A stretch of 46,788 bases of DNA from Elusimicrobia bacterium GWB2_63_16 (GTDB lineage: Bacteria > Elusimicrobiota > Elusimicrobia > Elusimicrobiales > UBA9959). Positions 1-7,447 of the stretch are shown here, piece by piece; the first letter of the stretch is position 1; each line of letters opens with the position of its first letter. The notes below the pieces were generated by a model that was not told where the DNA came from, made no database searches, and saw nothing but the letters and a program-made list of their open reading frames with translations. The position numbers and the translations under genes were made by a program. Location of the stretch: contig MGTZ01000023.1 in NCBI GenBank assembly GCA_001799715.1, positions 10,610 to 57,397 on the forward strand, read 5' to 3'.

Positions 1-2097
1 CTCTCCGGCATAGCCGGCGAGCTGCTGGCCGACATCGAGAAGGAGACGGTCAAGTTCGTTCCGAACTACGACGGCTCCATGACCGAGCCCTCCGTGCTGC
101 CCGCCAAGCTCCCCAACCTGCTGGTCAACGGCTCTTCGGGCATCGCCGTCGGCATGGCCACAAATATCCCCACGCACAACCTCGCCGAGGTCTGCGAGGC
201 CACCATAGCCGTCATCGAGAAGCCCGAGATCGACGTCAAGGACCTGATGAAGATCATCAAGGGCCCCGACTTCCCGACCTGCGGCATCATCCGCGGCCGC
301 AAGGGCATCAGGGATTACTTCGAGACCGGCCGCGGCTCCATCACCATCCAGGCCCGCGCCGAGATCGAGGAGATGAAGGGCAACCGCGAGTGCATCGTGG
401 TCACCGAGATCCCCTACCAGGTCAACAAGTCCACCCTCATCGAGACCATCGCCGACCTGGTCAAAGAGAAGAAGATCCCGGACATCTCCGACATCCGCGA
501 CGAGTCGGACCGCCGCGGCATGCGCATCGTCATCGAGATCAAGCGCGACGGCAACGCCCAGGTGGTGCTCAACCAGCTCTACAAGCACACGCAGATGGAG
601 ACCGGCTTCGGCGTCATCATGCTGGCCATCGTGGACGGCCGCCCGCGCGTGCTGCCCATCAAGGAAGTGATGCTGCAGTACGTGCGCCACCGCCGCCTGA
701 TGGTGGTGAACCGCACCAAGTACGACCTTAAGAAAGCCCTGGCCCGCGCCCATATCCTGGAAGGCTACCTGATAGCCCTGCAGAACATCGACGCCGTCGT
801 CGAGATCATCAAGAAGGCCAAGGACGCGCTCGAGGCCAAGATCAAGCTGATGGCCAAGTTCGCCCTCAGCGACATCCAGGCCCAGGCCATCCTGGACATG
901 CGCCTGCACCAGCTGACCAAGCTGGAGACCGGCGCCATCGAGGAAGAGCACAAGGCCCTGATGAAGCTCATCGCCGAGCTGCGCGCCATTCTCGCCGACC
1001 CCAAGCGCGTCCTCAAGATCATCGTGGACGAACTGCGGATGATGATAGACAAGTACGGCGACAAGCGCCAGACCGAGATCACCGGCGAGGCCGCCGAACT
1101 CGACATCGAGGACCTGATCCCCGAGGAAAGGGTCGTGATCACGATGAGCCACGGCGGCTATATCAAGCGCATCCCGGCCGACACCTACAAGGTGCAGGGC
1201 CGCGGCGGCAAAGGCATCATCGGCTCGGACGTGAAGGAGGAGGACTTCATCGAGAAGCTCTTCGTCACCTCCAGCCACGCCACCATCCTGATGTTCACCA
1301 CGCGCGGCAAAGTGTACGCGCTGAAGGGCTACGAGATCCCCGAGGGCAACCGCACCTCCCGCGGCAAGGCGATAGTGAACCTGCTGCAGGTCAAGGACGA
1401 GCGCGTCACCTCGGTGCTCGCCGTCGAATCCTTCGACGAGGCCAAGGGAAAGGAGAGCTTCATAGTGATGTGCACCCGCAAGGGCAACATCAAGAAGACC
1501 CCGATCTCGGACTTCGCCAACATCCGGCGCGGCGGCATCATCGCCATCGGGCTCGAGGACGGCGACATCCTGACGAGCGTGGGCCATACCGACGGCAAGT
1601 ACGAGATCATCATCGGTACCCGCGACGGCATGAGCATCCGCTTCAACGAGAGCGACGTGCGCAGCATGGGCCGCGGGGCGATGGGCGTGCACGGCATCCG
1701 CCTGGACAAGGACGACCAGGTCATAGGCATGGAGGTCGCCGAGCCCAAGACCAAGAAGACCCTGCTCACCGTCTGCCTCAACGGCTACGGCAAGCGCACC
1801 GACCTCGACGAGTACCGCCACCAGCACCGCGGCGGTTCCGGCGTCATCACGATAAAGGCCACCGACCGCAACGGCGCGGTGGTCGGCATCTACCTGGTGG
1901 AGAACAAGGACCACCTGATGGTGATGACGGAGAAGGGGAAGATCATCCGCATGCCCTGCAAGGACCTGCGCGTGATCAGCCGCAACACCCAGGGCGTGCG
2001 CCTGGTGCGCATGGAGGAAGGCGACAAGATAGCCTCCGTGGAGCCCGTGGTGGACGACGGCGCGGACGCCAAGCCCGCGGGCGAAGAAAAGAAGTAA
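1..2097 (+). CDS. gyrA: DNA gyrase subunit A, 5'-truncated by window edge
   Basis: Type IIA topoisomerase subunit that cleaves and rejoins DNA and, with GyrB, introduces negative supercoils in the cytoplasm. The first visible residues ([17 protein letters not shown]) match E. coli GyrA from about residue 127, so the window opens just after the catalytic tyrosine of the RYTE motif. The visible 698 residues include [19 protein letters not shown], the tower and coiled-coil region, and the C-terminal beta-pinwheel domain. A GyrA box, QGRGGKG, at bases 1195-1215 supports gyrase rather than topoisomerase IV; the second position differs from the E. coli QRRGGKG form. The C-terminus is short and lysine-ended rather than a long acidic tail. 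A strong terminator follows the stop. Confidence 0.97.
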   Translation, partial: LSGIAGELLADIEKETVKFVPNYDGSMTEPSVLPAKLPNLLVNGSSGIAVGMATNIPTHNLAEVCEATIAVIEKPEIDVKDLMKIIKGPDFPTCGIIRGRKGIRDYFETGRGSITIQARAEIEEMKGNRECIVVTEIPYQVNKSTLIETIADLVKEKKIPDISDIRDESDRRGMRIVIEIKRDGNAQVVLNQLYKHTQMETGFGVIMLAIVDGRPRVLPIKEVMLQYVRHRRLMVVNRTKYDLKKALARAHILEGYLIALQNIDAVVEIIKKAKDALEAKIKLMAKFALSDIQAQAILDMRLHQLTKLETGAIEEEHKALMKLIAELRAILADPKRVLKIIVDELRMMIDKYGDKRQTEITGEAAELDIEDLIPEERVVITMSHGGYIKRIPADTYKVQGRGGKGIIGSDVKEEDFIEKLFVTSSHATILMFTTRGKVYALKGYEIPEGNRTSRGKAIVNLLQVKDERVTSVLAVESFDEAKGKESFIVMCTRKGNIKKTPISDFANIRRGGIIAIGLEDGDILTSVGHTDGKYEIIIGTRDGMSIRFNESDVRSMGRGAMGVHGIRLDKDDQVIGMEVAEPKTKKTLLTVCLNGYGKRTDLDEYRHQHRGGSGVITIKATDRNGAVVGIYLVENKDHLMVMTEKGKIIRMPCKDLRVISRNTQGVRLVRMEEGDKIASVEPVVDDGADAKPAGEEKK

Positions 2098-2117
2098 CCG
2101 CCGCGGCTCAAAGAAAC

Positions 2118-2155
2118 CGGCCGGGAGAGGGAAACCTCCCCCGGCCGTTTTTTTT
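2118..2155 (+). terminator. Intrinsic terminator of gyrA
   Basis: A 13-bp stem with one mismatch (2118-2130 against 2135-2147) closes a GAAA loop and is followed by eight T. It lies 20 bases after the gyrA stop and separates gyrA from the next promoter. Confidence 0.93.
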
Positions 2156-2164
2156 GGGAAATAA

Positions 2165-2182
2165 TATTTTCATTTGAAAATA
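2165..2182. promoter_or_regulatory. Palindromic upstream activator site (copy A)
   Basis: An 18-bp perfect palindrome, TATTTTCATTTGAAAATA, centred about 64 bp upstream of the -24 GG of a sigma-54-type promoter. The same TTTTCATTTGAAA core occurs before two other GG-N10-GC promoters, at 22.6 and 28.4 kb. The position suits binding of an enhancer-binding protein, but that is inference. A poorer second half-match (2148-2163) overlaps the terminator T-tract about 18 bp upstream. Confidence 0.6.
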
Positions 2183-2235
2183 ATCCGGGCCTTCAGGGGC
2201 AAAGCCCCGCTAGATACCGAGAGGTGCTGGTGGGC

Positions 2236-2251
2236 TGGCATAAAAAATGCT
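2236..2251 (+). promoter_or_regulatory. Sigma-54-type -24/-12 promoter (copy A)
   Basis: TGGCATAAAAAATGCT has the invariant GG and GC dinucleotides separated by ten bases, as expected for RpoN promoters (TGGCAC-N5-TTGC). The predicted start of transcription is near 2262, giving a leader of about 34 bases before the ATG at 2296. Two near-identical cores occur at 22691 and 28693, each followed by TCTG. Confidence 0.65.
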
Positions 2252-2295
2252 CTGGATGGTTTAACAGGCTTAAAACGGTCACAACGGAGACTGAA

Positions 2296-3711
2296 ATGAT
2301 GAACTGGATAATGTCTGCGATTTTCTTCTTCGGCTTGGCGGTCGGCGCGGCGGCGCAAAATTACGGTCCGGCCCTGGCTTCCCTGGGAGGTCTTTCCGCT
2401 GACGTGAAAGTCCCCGGGGTCTCCCGCGCCGAGGCGGTAGACGGCCCCGCGGCCGGCCCCGAAAACCCCGCCCCGCCCAAGGAATGGACCGTGATGATCT
2501 TCATGAACGGCTCCAACAACCTTTCCCCGTATTTCCGCGGCGATCTGCGGGCCATCGCTAATTTCGGCGAGACGCCGGATGTGAACGTGGCGGCGGAGTT
2601 CTCGCTGATGACCGGGGAGAAGGCCTCGGTAACCAGGCGTGTGCGCCTGCTGGAGACGCAGGCCGGCCAGCCCCGGGCGGAGGTCTATGAGACCTGGGAA
2701 AACCGCGACATGGGCGACTGGCGCAACGCGGCCGACTTCGTACGCTGGGCCAAGGCCTCCTTCCCGGCCAGGCGCTATATGCTGATCATACAGAACCACG
2801 GCGGCGGCTTCCTGGACCAGACCTACAAGCCCAAGGGCGACAGCAAGGGCATCTCCTACGACGAGGTGTCCGGCAATTACATAAAAACCCCGGAGCTCGC
2901 CCGCCTGCTGCGCGAGACCGGTCCCGTGGACATGCTGGTGATGAACGCCTGCGAAATGCAGATGGCCGAGGTAGCCTACGAGCTGGGCCCGGACGCCGGC
3001 GTGATACTGGCGTCCGAGGAACTGGACAGGGCCGTTTTCTTCCAGTACGGGGAAAGACTCTCTTACCTCGCGGCTAATCCCGGGCAGGGGACGGAGGCCA
3101 TTGCCGCCGCCTATGTGGAAATGCGCCGGCTCCTGGTGCAGCCCGGCAACGAAGTGAATTTCGGCTACAACACTTCCACTTATACGTATACGGTCACCAA
3201 GGACATAGCGAACACCCTGTCGGCGCTGCGCGCCTCCGAATTGGCGGAACTGCCGGCCGCGCTGGACGCCTGGACCGGTGCGGTGATGGCGGCCGGTGAG
3301 CGGGACGCGGTAGTCTACGGCGTGGGGTCCACGGTACGGCTCGGGGTGCTGAAAGCCTCCGACCAGTCCTTCTCCCAGTTCACCGATCTCCGGGATTTCG
3401 TCCGGCGGGTGACGCGCGGATCTGCCGACCCCGCGGTAAAAGCGGCCGCCGAAGTGCTGTACGCCAGGCTGAAGCGGCTTGTGATAGCCAACGCGGCCGT
3501 CAATTTCAACCTCAGCGAAGTGGATTACTCCAGAGCTATCAGCGGCGTCTCGATAAAGATGATACCGCTCGCCCCTGTTTCGCTGGCGGCCATCAACCCT
3601 CACCTGGACGTGATAACCGACACCAGGTACGAGGACCTGCGGCTGTCCCGGGACAGCCGCTGGGACGAGTTCCTGGCCTGGGCGGGGCAGCTGTACTACC
3701 AGCCCCGCTGA
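2296..3711 (+). CDS. Secreted clostripain-like cysteine protease (peptidase C11)
   Basis: Predicted exported endopeptidase of the clostripain family (MEROPS C11), which cleaves after basic residues in characterised members. The 471-aa product starts with a signal peptide (MMNWIMSAIFFFGLAVGAAAQ). The catalytic dyad is visible as His168 in NHGGG and Cys219 in MNACEMQMAEVAYEL. The domain opens with WTVMIFMNGSNNL, typical of the family. Start chosen at 2296 because GGAG lies six bases upstream and the signal peptide begins there; upstream in-frame GTG codons lie within or before the sigma-54-type promoter. The gene stands alone after gyrA, and the promoter at 2236 suggests RpoN-dependent expression. 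Confidence 0.88.
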   Translation: MMNWIMSAIFFFGLAVGAAAQNYGPALASLGGLSADVKVPGVSRAEAVDGPAAGPENPAPPKEWTVMIFMNGSNNLSPYFRGDLRAIANFGETPDVNVAAEFSLMTGEKASVTRRVRLLETQAGQPRAEVYETWENRDMGDWRNAADFVRWAKASFPARRYMLIIQNHGGGFLDQTYKPKGDSKGISYDEVSGNYIKTPELARLLRETGPVDMLVMNACEMQMAEVAYELGPDAGVILASEELDRAVFFQYGERLSYLAANPGQGTEAIAAAYVEMRRLLVQPGNEVNFGYNTSTYTYTVTKDIANTLSALRASELAELPAALDAWTGAVMAAGERDAVVYGVGSTVRLGVLKASDQSFSQFTDLRDFVRRVTRGSADPAVKAAAEVLYARLKRLVIANAAVNFNLSEVDYSRAISGVSIKMIPLAPVSLAAINPHLDVITDTRYEDLRLSRDSRWDEFLAWAGQLYYQPR

Positions 3712-3782
3712 GCCGCGTGGCCGGGCGGCGGCGCTCAGGGCCGGGCGCTCTCGCATGGATACTGACCGGGGCGGCGCGGCTT

Positions 3783-3791
3783 TGCTATCAT
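3783..3791 (+). promoter_or_regulatory. Extended -10 promoter giving a leaderless marC mRNA
   Basis: TGCTATCAT is an extended -10 element. Its last base is six bases before the ATG at 3798, so transcription should begin at or next to the start codon; no Shine-Dalgarno sequence is present. Confidence 0.55.
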
Positions 3792-3797
3792 TGTGTT

Positions 3798-4397
3798 ATG
3801 GACCCGACGCTTTTTATTTCCACCGTCTTCACGCTCACGCTGGTCATGGACCCGCTGGGCAACATCCCGCTGTTCATGAGCGCGCTCAAGAACGTCGGCG
3901 AGGAGCGCCGCCGCGCGGTGATAGCCCGCGAGCTGTTCATAGCGCTGGGTATCATGGTCTTCTTCCTGCTGTTCGGCAAGTATTTCGTCTCGGCGCTCGC
4001 GCTGGACCTGACCGCCATGTCGGTGGCCGGCGGCATAGTGCTGTTCCTGATAGCCATGCAGATGATCTTCCCCACGCACCACTCCGCCTTCGCGGAGGGG
4101 CCGGAGGGGGAGCCCTTCATAGTGCCGCTCGCGATACCGCTGATAGCGGGCCCGTCCACGCTGACCACGGTGCTGCTGTTCTCGCTGCAGGACCCTGGCC
4201 GCATAGGCATGTGGGCCGGCGTGGTGGGCGTCTCCTGGCTGATAAACGCCGTCATCCTGGCCGGCCTGTCCGGCTGGCTGTCGCGGCTGCTGGGCGCCCG
4301 CGGCCTGCTGGCCATGGAAAAGCTGATGGGCATGATCCTGGTCACCATCTCCGTGCAGATGATCATGACCGGCATAAAAAAATTCCTCGCCGCTTAA
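3798..4397 (+). CDS. MarC family integral membrane protein
   Basis: A 199-aa polytopic inner-membrane protein of the MarC/YhgN (UPF0056) family, whose transport function is not established despite the name. Visible family features are an N-terminal helix with LTLVMDPLGNIPLFMSAL, the IPLIAGPSTLTTVLL segment in the middle, and a C-terminal helix, giving about six membrane spans. Length matches the family (about 200 aa). Start chosen at the ATG with MDPTLF; a longer upstream extension would be charged and out of family length. A TGCTATCAT -10 element ends six bases before this ATG, so the message is probably leaderless. The gene is monocistronic between secreted hydrolases. Confidence 0.85.
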   Translation: MDPTLFISTVFTLTLVMDPLGNIPLFMSALKNVGEERRRAVIARELFIALGIMVFFLLFGKYFVSALALDLTAMSVAGGIVLFLIAMQMIFPTHHSAFAEGPEGEPFIVPLAIPLIAGPSTLTTVLLFSLQDPGRIGMWAGVVGVSWLINAVILAGLSGWLSRLLGARGLLAMEKLMGMILVTISVQMIMTGIKKFLAA

Positions 4398-4472
4398 CCG
4401 CTGCCCGGCCTTGTGGGTCCAAGGACCTATTGCCGGCCGGGCCCAACTGCCCTTAACCCCGCCGCTCCCGCC

Positions 4473-4481
4473 TGCCATACT
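4473..4481 (+). promoter_or_regulatory. Extended -10 promoter giving a leaderless mRNA
   Basis: TGCCATACT ends six bases before the ATG at 4488, with no ribosome-binding site between. This is the same geometry as in front of marC. Confidence 0.5.
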
Positions 4482-4487
4482 ATAGGT

Positions 4488-5429
4488 ATGGCGAGAATAA
4501 ATATTTTCCCCCTGATCCTGATCGCGTCGGCCCTGCTGCCGCTGCGCGTTTCCGCCCAGGCGCTCGACGAATTGCTGCGCGCTGACGGCGGGACCGAAAC
4601 GGCCTCGCTGCCGGAGCTGGCCCTGCCCGTGCCGGCCGCGGACGGGATAGAGGCCGAGCCCGAGCAGTACCTGCCTCCGAATAACAACGAGCCCGGCTTC
4701 GAGTGGGATACCGTCCGCAAGAGCGACGACGGCACCGTGGAGCATTTCATCTATGTCGGCGCAGACGCCTCTTTCCTCAAGTCCGGCCCCGGCCAGGCGG
4801 AAGACCTGGCGCCCGGCACCGGCAAGTGCGGGCTGACCCCGCATACCCGCTACGCCGCGGCCGCCCTGCCCGGCTTCGAAGGCGAGCACATGACCGTGCA
4901 GCTGGCCGCGCCGCTGCCCGGCTGTTCGCTGACCGGCGGCTACGTGTACCTGCCTCATATTTCTTCCAGCTCCGCCGGCGGCGCCTGGGAGCTGCCCCGC
5001 ACCGTGCACGCCTTCCTGGATACACTGGCTTACGCCGAGGGGACGAAGGCGAACTACAACTACATCTTTACTTTCGCTACCTTCAACAGCTACTCCGACC
5101 ACCCCCGCATAAAGAAATGCGCCGGCAAGCTCTGCTCCACCGCCGCGGGGCGCTACCAGTTCCTCTCCAAGACCTGGGACCCGCTTGCCGCCGACCTGGG
5201 CCTGCGCGACTTCACGCCGCCCAATCAGGAGAAGGCCACGCTGGAGATCATCCGCCGCGCCGGCGCCTACAACCGCGTGCTGCGCTCCAACGTCTACGAG
5301 AATTTCACCTCGGCGCTGAGCAAACTCAACACGACCTGGGCCTCGCTGCCGGGAAGCCCTTACGGTCAACCCACCCACTCCACCGCCCAGCTGTGGCGCG
5401 TTTACCGCGCGGCCCTGGCCAAGTATTGA
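4488..5429 (+). CDS. Secreted protein with lambda R-type lysozyme domain (GH104)
   Basis: Predicted peptidoglycan lytic transglycosylase exported from the cell. The 313-aa product has a signal peptide ending near VSA-QA, a proline-rich N-terminal region of unknown function (roughly residues 20-170), and a C-terminal domain that follows phage lambda endolysin R closely: FLDTLAYAEGT with the expected catalytic Glu, YSDHP, STAAGRYQFLSKTWD, LGLRDFTP and WASLPGSPYGQ. Lambda R itself has no signal peptide, so the fusion to a secreted N-terminal region is notable. No other phage genes surround it, which argues against a prophage. Possible roles are wall remodelling or attack on other bacteria. A hairpin terminator follows. 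Confidence 0.85.
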   Translation: MARINIFPLILIASALLPLRVSAQALDELLRADGGTETASLPELALPVPAADGIEAEPEQYLPPNNNEPGFEWDTVRKSDDGTVEHFIYVGADASFLKSGPGQAEDLAPGTGKCGLTPHTRYAAAALPGFEGEHMTVQLAAPLPGCSLTGGYVYLPHISSSSAGGAWELPRTVHAFLDTLAYAEGTKANYNYIFTFATFNSYSDHPRIKKCAGKLCSTAAGRYQFLSKTWDPLAADLGLRDFTPPNQEKATLEIIRRAGAYNRVLRSNVYENFTSALSKLNTTWASLPGSPYGQPTHSTAQLWRVYRAALAKY

Positions 5430-5452
5430 AAGCCCTCCGCCAGCCGGAAAAC

Positions 5453-5480
5453 AGAGGCCCGCGAAAAGCGGGCCTCTTTG
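5453..5480 (+). terminator. Intrinsic terminator after the GH104 gene
   Basis: Perfect 10-bp stem AGAGGCCCGC/GCGGGCCTCT around a GAAAA loop, followed by a short T run, 24 bases after the stop codon. Confidence 0.75.
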
Positions 5481-5546
5481 TTGGCGCGCGCCCGCCGGGA
5501 CTCAAAAAGTAATTCCTCCGACGTAAAAAAATATTTTTATTCCACC

Positions 5547-5577
5547 CCTTGACAAGTCAAGGAGCGCCTGCTATACT
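5547..5577 (+). promoter_or_regulatory. Near-consensus sigma-70 promoter with palindrome over the -35
   Basis: TTGACA (5549-5554), a 17-bp spacer and TATACT (5572-5577), with TGC just before the -10. This is the best-matched vegetative promoter in the window. The -35 sits inside a perfect 16-bp palindrome, CCTTGACAAGTCAAGG (5547-5562), which could be a repressor site. Expected transcription start is near 5584; no convincing coding sequence follows, only the A-free tract. Confidence 0.75.
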
Positions 5578-5630
5578 CGATATGTAGTTCAGCTCTCTAT
5601 ATCGGTTGCGCCGGTTGCGGTTCGGGCCCC

Positions 5631-5682
5631 GCGGTTGCGGTCTGGTCTGGTGTGGTCTGGTGCGGTTGCGGTCTGGTCTGGT
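5631..5682 (+). repeat. Direct repeat of 21 bp with two-tier G-quadruplex potential
   Basis: GCGGTTGCGGTCTGGTCTGGT occurs at 5631-5651 and again at 5662-5682, 31 bp apart, within the A-free tract. Each copy contains four GG runs in the order GG-N4-GG-N3-GG-N3-GG, which can in principle form a two-quartet G-quadruplex in the RNA or the non-template DNA strand. Confidence 0.7.
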
Positions 5683-5927
5683 TCGGTTGGGTTGCGGTCG
5701 GGCCCGGTTCTTGGTCGGTTCGGGGTTGCCCCGGCCCTGGCGCGTTTCCTCCCCGGTCCGCTGGTCTGCTTCTGGCAGGGCGGTCTCCCGGGTGCCCGGT
5801 TCCCCGCGGCGCGTTCGGCGCCCGGCTCCCGGGCGGGTGTCCCGGCCCTTCGGCGGCGTTTCTTGCCCCGTCGGTCCCCCGGTCCTCCCCCAGCGCAGTG
5901 TGCAGTGTCTGGCCGGTGCCAGAGTGA

Positions 5928-5957
5928 AGAGCCCCCGCTACCGGGGGCTCTCGCTTT
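5928..5957 (+). terminator. Intrinsic terminator after the A-free tract
   Basis: Perfect 10-bp stem AGAGCCCCCG/CGGGGGCTCT with a CTAC loop, then CGCTTTTAT. It lies upstream of the tldD promoter and would end the transcript that starts near 5584. Confidence 0.75.
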
Positions 5958-5978
5958 TATATCCTCCGCGCCGCTCTT

Positions 5979-5987
5979 TGCTATCAT
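5979..5987 (+). promoter_or_regulatory. Extended -10 promoter of tldD
   Basis: TGCTATCAT, identical to the marC element, placed 23 bases before the tldD ATG at 6011 and after the preceding terminator. Confidence 0.5.
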
Positions 5988-6010
5988 TTATAAGGCAGCG
6001 AACGATAAAC

Positions 6011-7447
6011 ATGGACCATCTCAGCGATATCATCGACCATCTCCGGCGCGGGGGGGCGCGCTTCGCCGACGTGCGCGAGCAGGCCGTGCGCGAGCGCGAG
6101 ATCCACACCGAGGACCTGCGGGTGCGGCATATCTCCGAGCAGGAGGTGGCCGGCACCGGCGTCAGGGCGCTGTGCGGCAATGGCTGGGGCTACGCCTCCA
6201 CCAGCGAGAGATCTGCGGAGGCCCTTAAGAAAGCCGCCGACAGGGCCCTCGAACTGGCCAGGCACGCCGACCGGAGCGCAACGGAAGAGGTGGAACTCGC
6301 GCCCGAGCCCAGGCACATCGATAAGTTTTCCACTAAAATAAAAGAAGATCCTTTCGGCGTCAGCCCCGCCGACACGGTGGCCGCCATGCTCGCCGTTTCG
6401 GAAAAAATCCTCAAGGGCCGGGACATCATAAAGGCCGGCACCATGACGGTGCTGCGCAATATGCGGCGCCGCTACGCCAGCACCGACGGTTCGCTGATAG
6501 AGACGGACATCCATACCGTGGTGCCGCGGATCGACGCCATAGCCAGGGCCAACGGCGAGGTGAAGGGCCGGCATTACATACCCGACCCGAGGAACGCCGG
6601 CTACGAATATTTCAGGAGCATCGATTTCGACGGCAACGCCGCGCGCATAGCGGAGCAGGCCCGGGAGCACTGCTACGCCAGGCCCTGCGCCGAGGGGCCC
6701 ACCGCGCTGGTGCTGGACCCGGAGCATCTGGCGCTGACCATGCACGAGTCCGTGGGCCATCCCACCGAGCTGGACCGCGTGCTGGGCTACGAGGAGTCCT
6801 GCGCCGGCCGCAGCTTCGCCACCACGGAAAAACTCGGCAGCTTCCGCTACGGCTCGGAGATCGTCAATTTTATCGCCGATAATACGATGGAGGGGGGGCT
6901 GGCCAGTTGGGGCTACGACGACGAAGGCGTGGAGTGCCAAAAATGGCATATGGTCAGGGACGGCATCCTGGCGGGCTACGGCGTCAGCCGCGACCTGGCC
7001 CATAAGATCGGGCGGGACCGCGCCAACGGCACCACGCGGGCCGCCAACTATTTCGACGCGCCCATCACCCGCATCCCCAATCTCTACCTGGCCCCGGGGA
7101 CCAGGCCGCTGTCCACGGAGGAGATCATCGCGGACACCGAAGGCGGCATTTACATCGAGGGCCGCGGCTCGTTCAGCATAGACCAGATGCGCCTGAACAT
7201 GCAGTTCGGCGGGGACGCCTGCTGGGAGATAAAGAACGGGAAGATAACGGGCATGCTCAAGAACGTGGTCTACAACGCCGTCTCCTACGAGTTCTGGCGC
7301 AGCTGCGACGCCATCGCCGACGAACGCTATTTTCAGCGGGCGGGGTTCATCACCTGCGGCAAGGGCGACCCCATGCAGCTGACGCAGATGACGCACGGCG
7401 CCAGCCCGGCGCGTTTTCGGGGTATCACGGTCAGGAGGGCGAAATAA
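6011..7447 (+). CDS. tldD: TldD-type metalloprotease subunit
   Basis: Zinc-dependent protease subunit that with TldE degrades or trims peptides; the E. coli pair acts on CcdA antitoxin and on the microcin B17 precursor. The 478-aa protein carries the metal-binding HExxxH motif as HESVGH near residue 247, followed by the expected glycine-rich C-terminal region with EGRGSFSIDQMRLNM. Start chosen at the ATG giving MDHLSDIIDHLRRGG; the open frame continues upstream through the A-free tract, but that extension crosses a terminator and promoter and is low complexity. The stop and the next start share a base (TAATG), so translation with the tldE-like gene is coupled. Confidence 0.93.
   Translation: MDHLSDIIDHLRRGGARFADVREQAVREREIHTEDLRVRHISEQEVAGTGVRALCGNGWGYASTSERSAEALKKAADRALELARHADRSATEEVELAPEPRHIDKFSTKIKEDPFGVSPADTVAAMLAVSEKILKGRDIIKAGTMTVLRNMRRRYASTDGSLIETDIHTVVPRIDAIARANGEVKGRHYIPDPRNAGYEYFRSIDFDGNAARIAEQAREHCYARPCAEGPTALVLDPEHLALTMHESVGHPTELDRVLGYEESCAGRSFATTEKLGSFRYGSEIVNFIADNTMEGGLASWGYDDEGVECQKWHMVRDGILAGYGVSRDLAHKIGRDRANGTTRAANYFDAPITRIPNLYLAPGTRPLSTEEIIADTEGGIYIEGRGSFSIDQMRLNMQFGGDACWEIKNGKITGMLKNVVYNAVSYEFWRSCDAIADERYFQRAGFITCGKGDPMQLTQMTHGASPARFRGITVRRAK

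Larger units (their letters stand above)
5584..5957 (+). ncRNA. Candidate non-coding RNA almost free of adenine
   Basis: The transcript expected from the promoter at 5549 would run about 370 nt to the hairpin terminator at 5928-5957. Between 5602 and 5891 the + strand contains a single A (5777) in 290 bases: zero in 5602-5776 and zero in 5778-5891. The first part is G/T-rich with repeated GGTCTGG and GGTTGCGG units, the second C/G/T-rich. Open frames across it are low-complexity and show no domain or usual start signal, so a protein is unlikely. Function is unknown. Bounded by its own promoter and terminator, it is best described as a candidate small RNA; an untranslated spacer or R-loop-prone regulatory tract is the alternative. 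Confidence 0.45.

Noticed and set aside
2224-2295. Upstream GTG start for the C11 protease
   Set aside because: It overlaps the GG-N10-GC promoter and would put a charged stretch before the signal peptide. The ATG at 2296 has a ribosome-binding site.
4488-5429. Prophage remnant suggested by the lambda R-like domain
   Set aside because: No other phage genes, attachment sites or integrase are nearby, and the protein has its own signal peptide and a chromosomal-type promoter.
5589-5987. Minus-strand open frame of 132 residues opposite the A-free tract
   Set aside because: The product is a low-complexity Pro/Arg/Thr/Asp-rich string with no signal peptide or motif, and it lies opposite a good plus-strand promoter. 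Lack of T on that strand removes stop codons and explains the open frame.
5606-6010. In-frame upstream extension of tldD through the A-free tract, about 135 residues
   Set aside because: It would start within a region that has its own promoter and terminator, and the translation is low complexity (repeated Gly/Arg/Leu/Val/Cys) and absent from the TldD family. tldD has its own promoter and a proper start at 6011.
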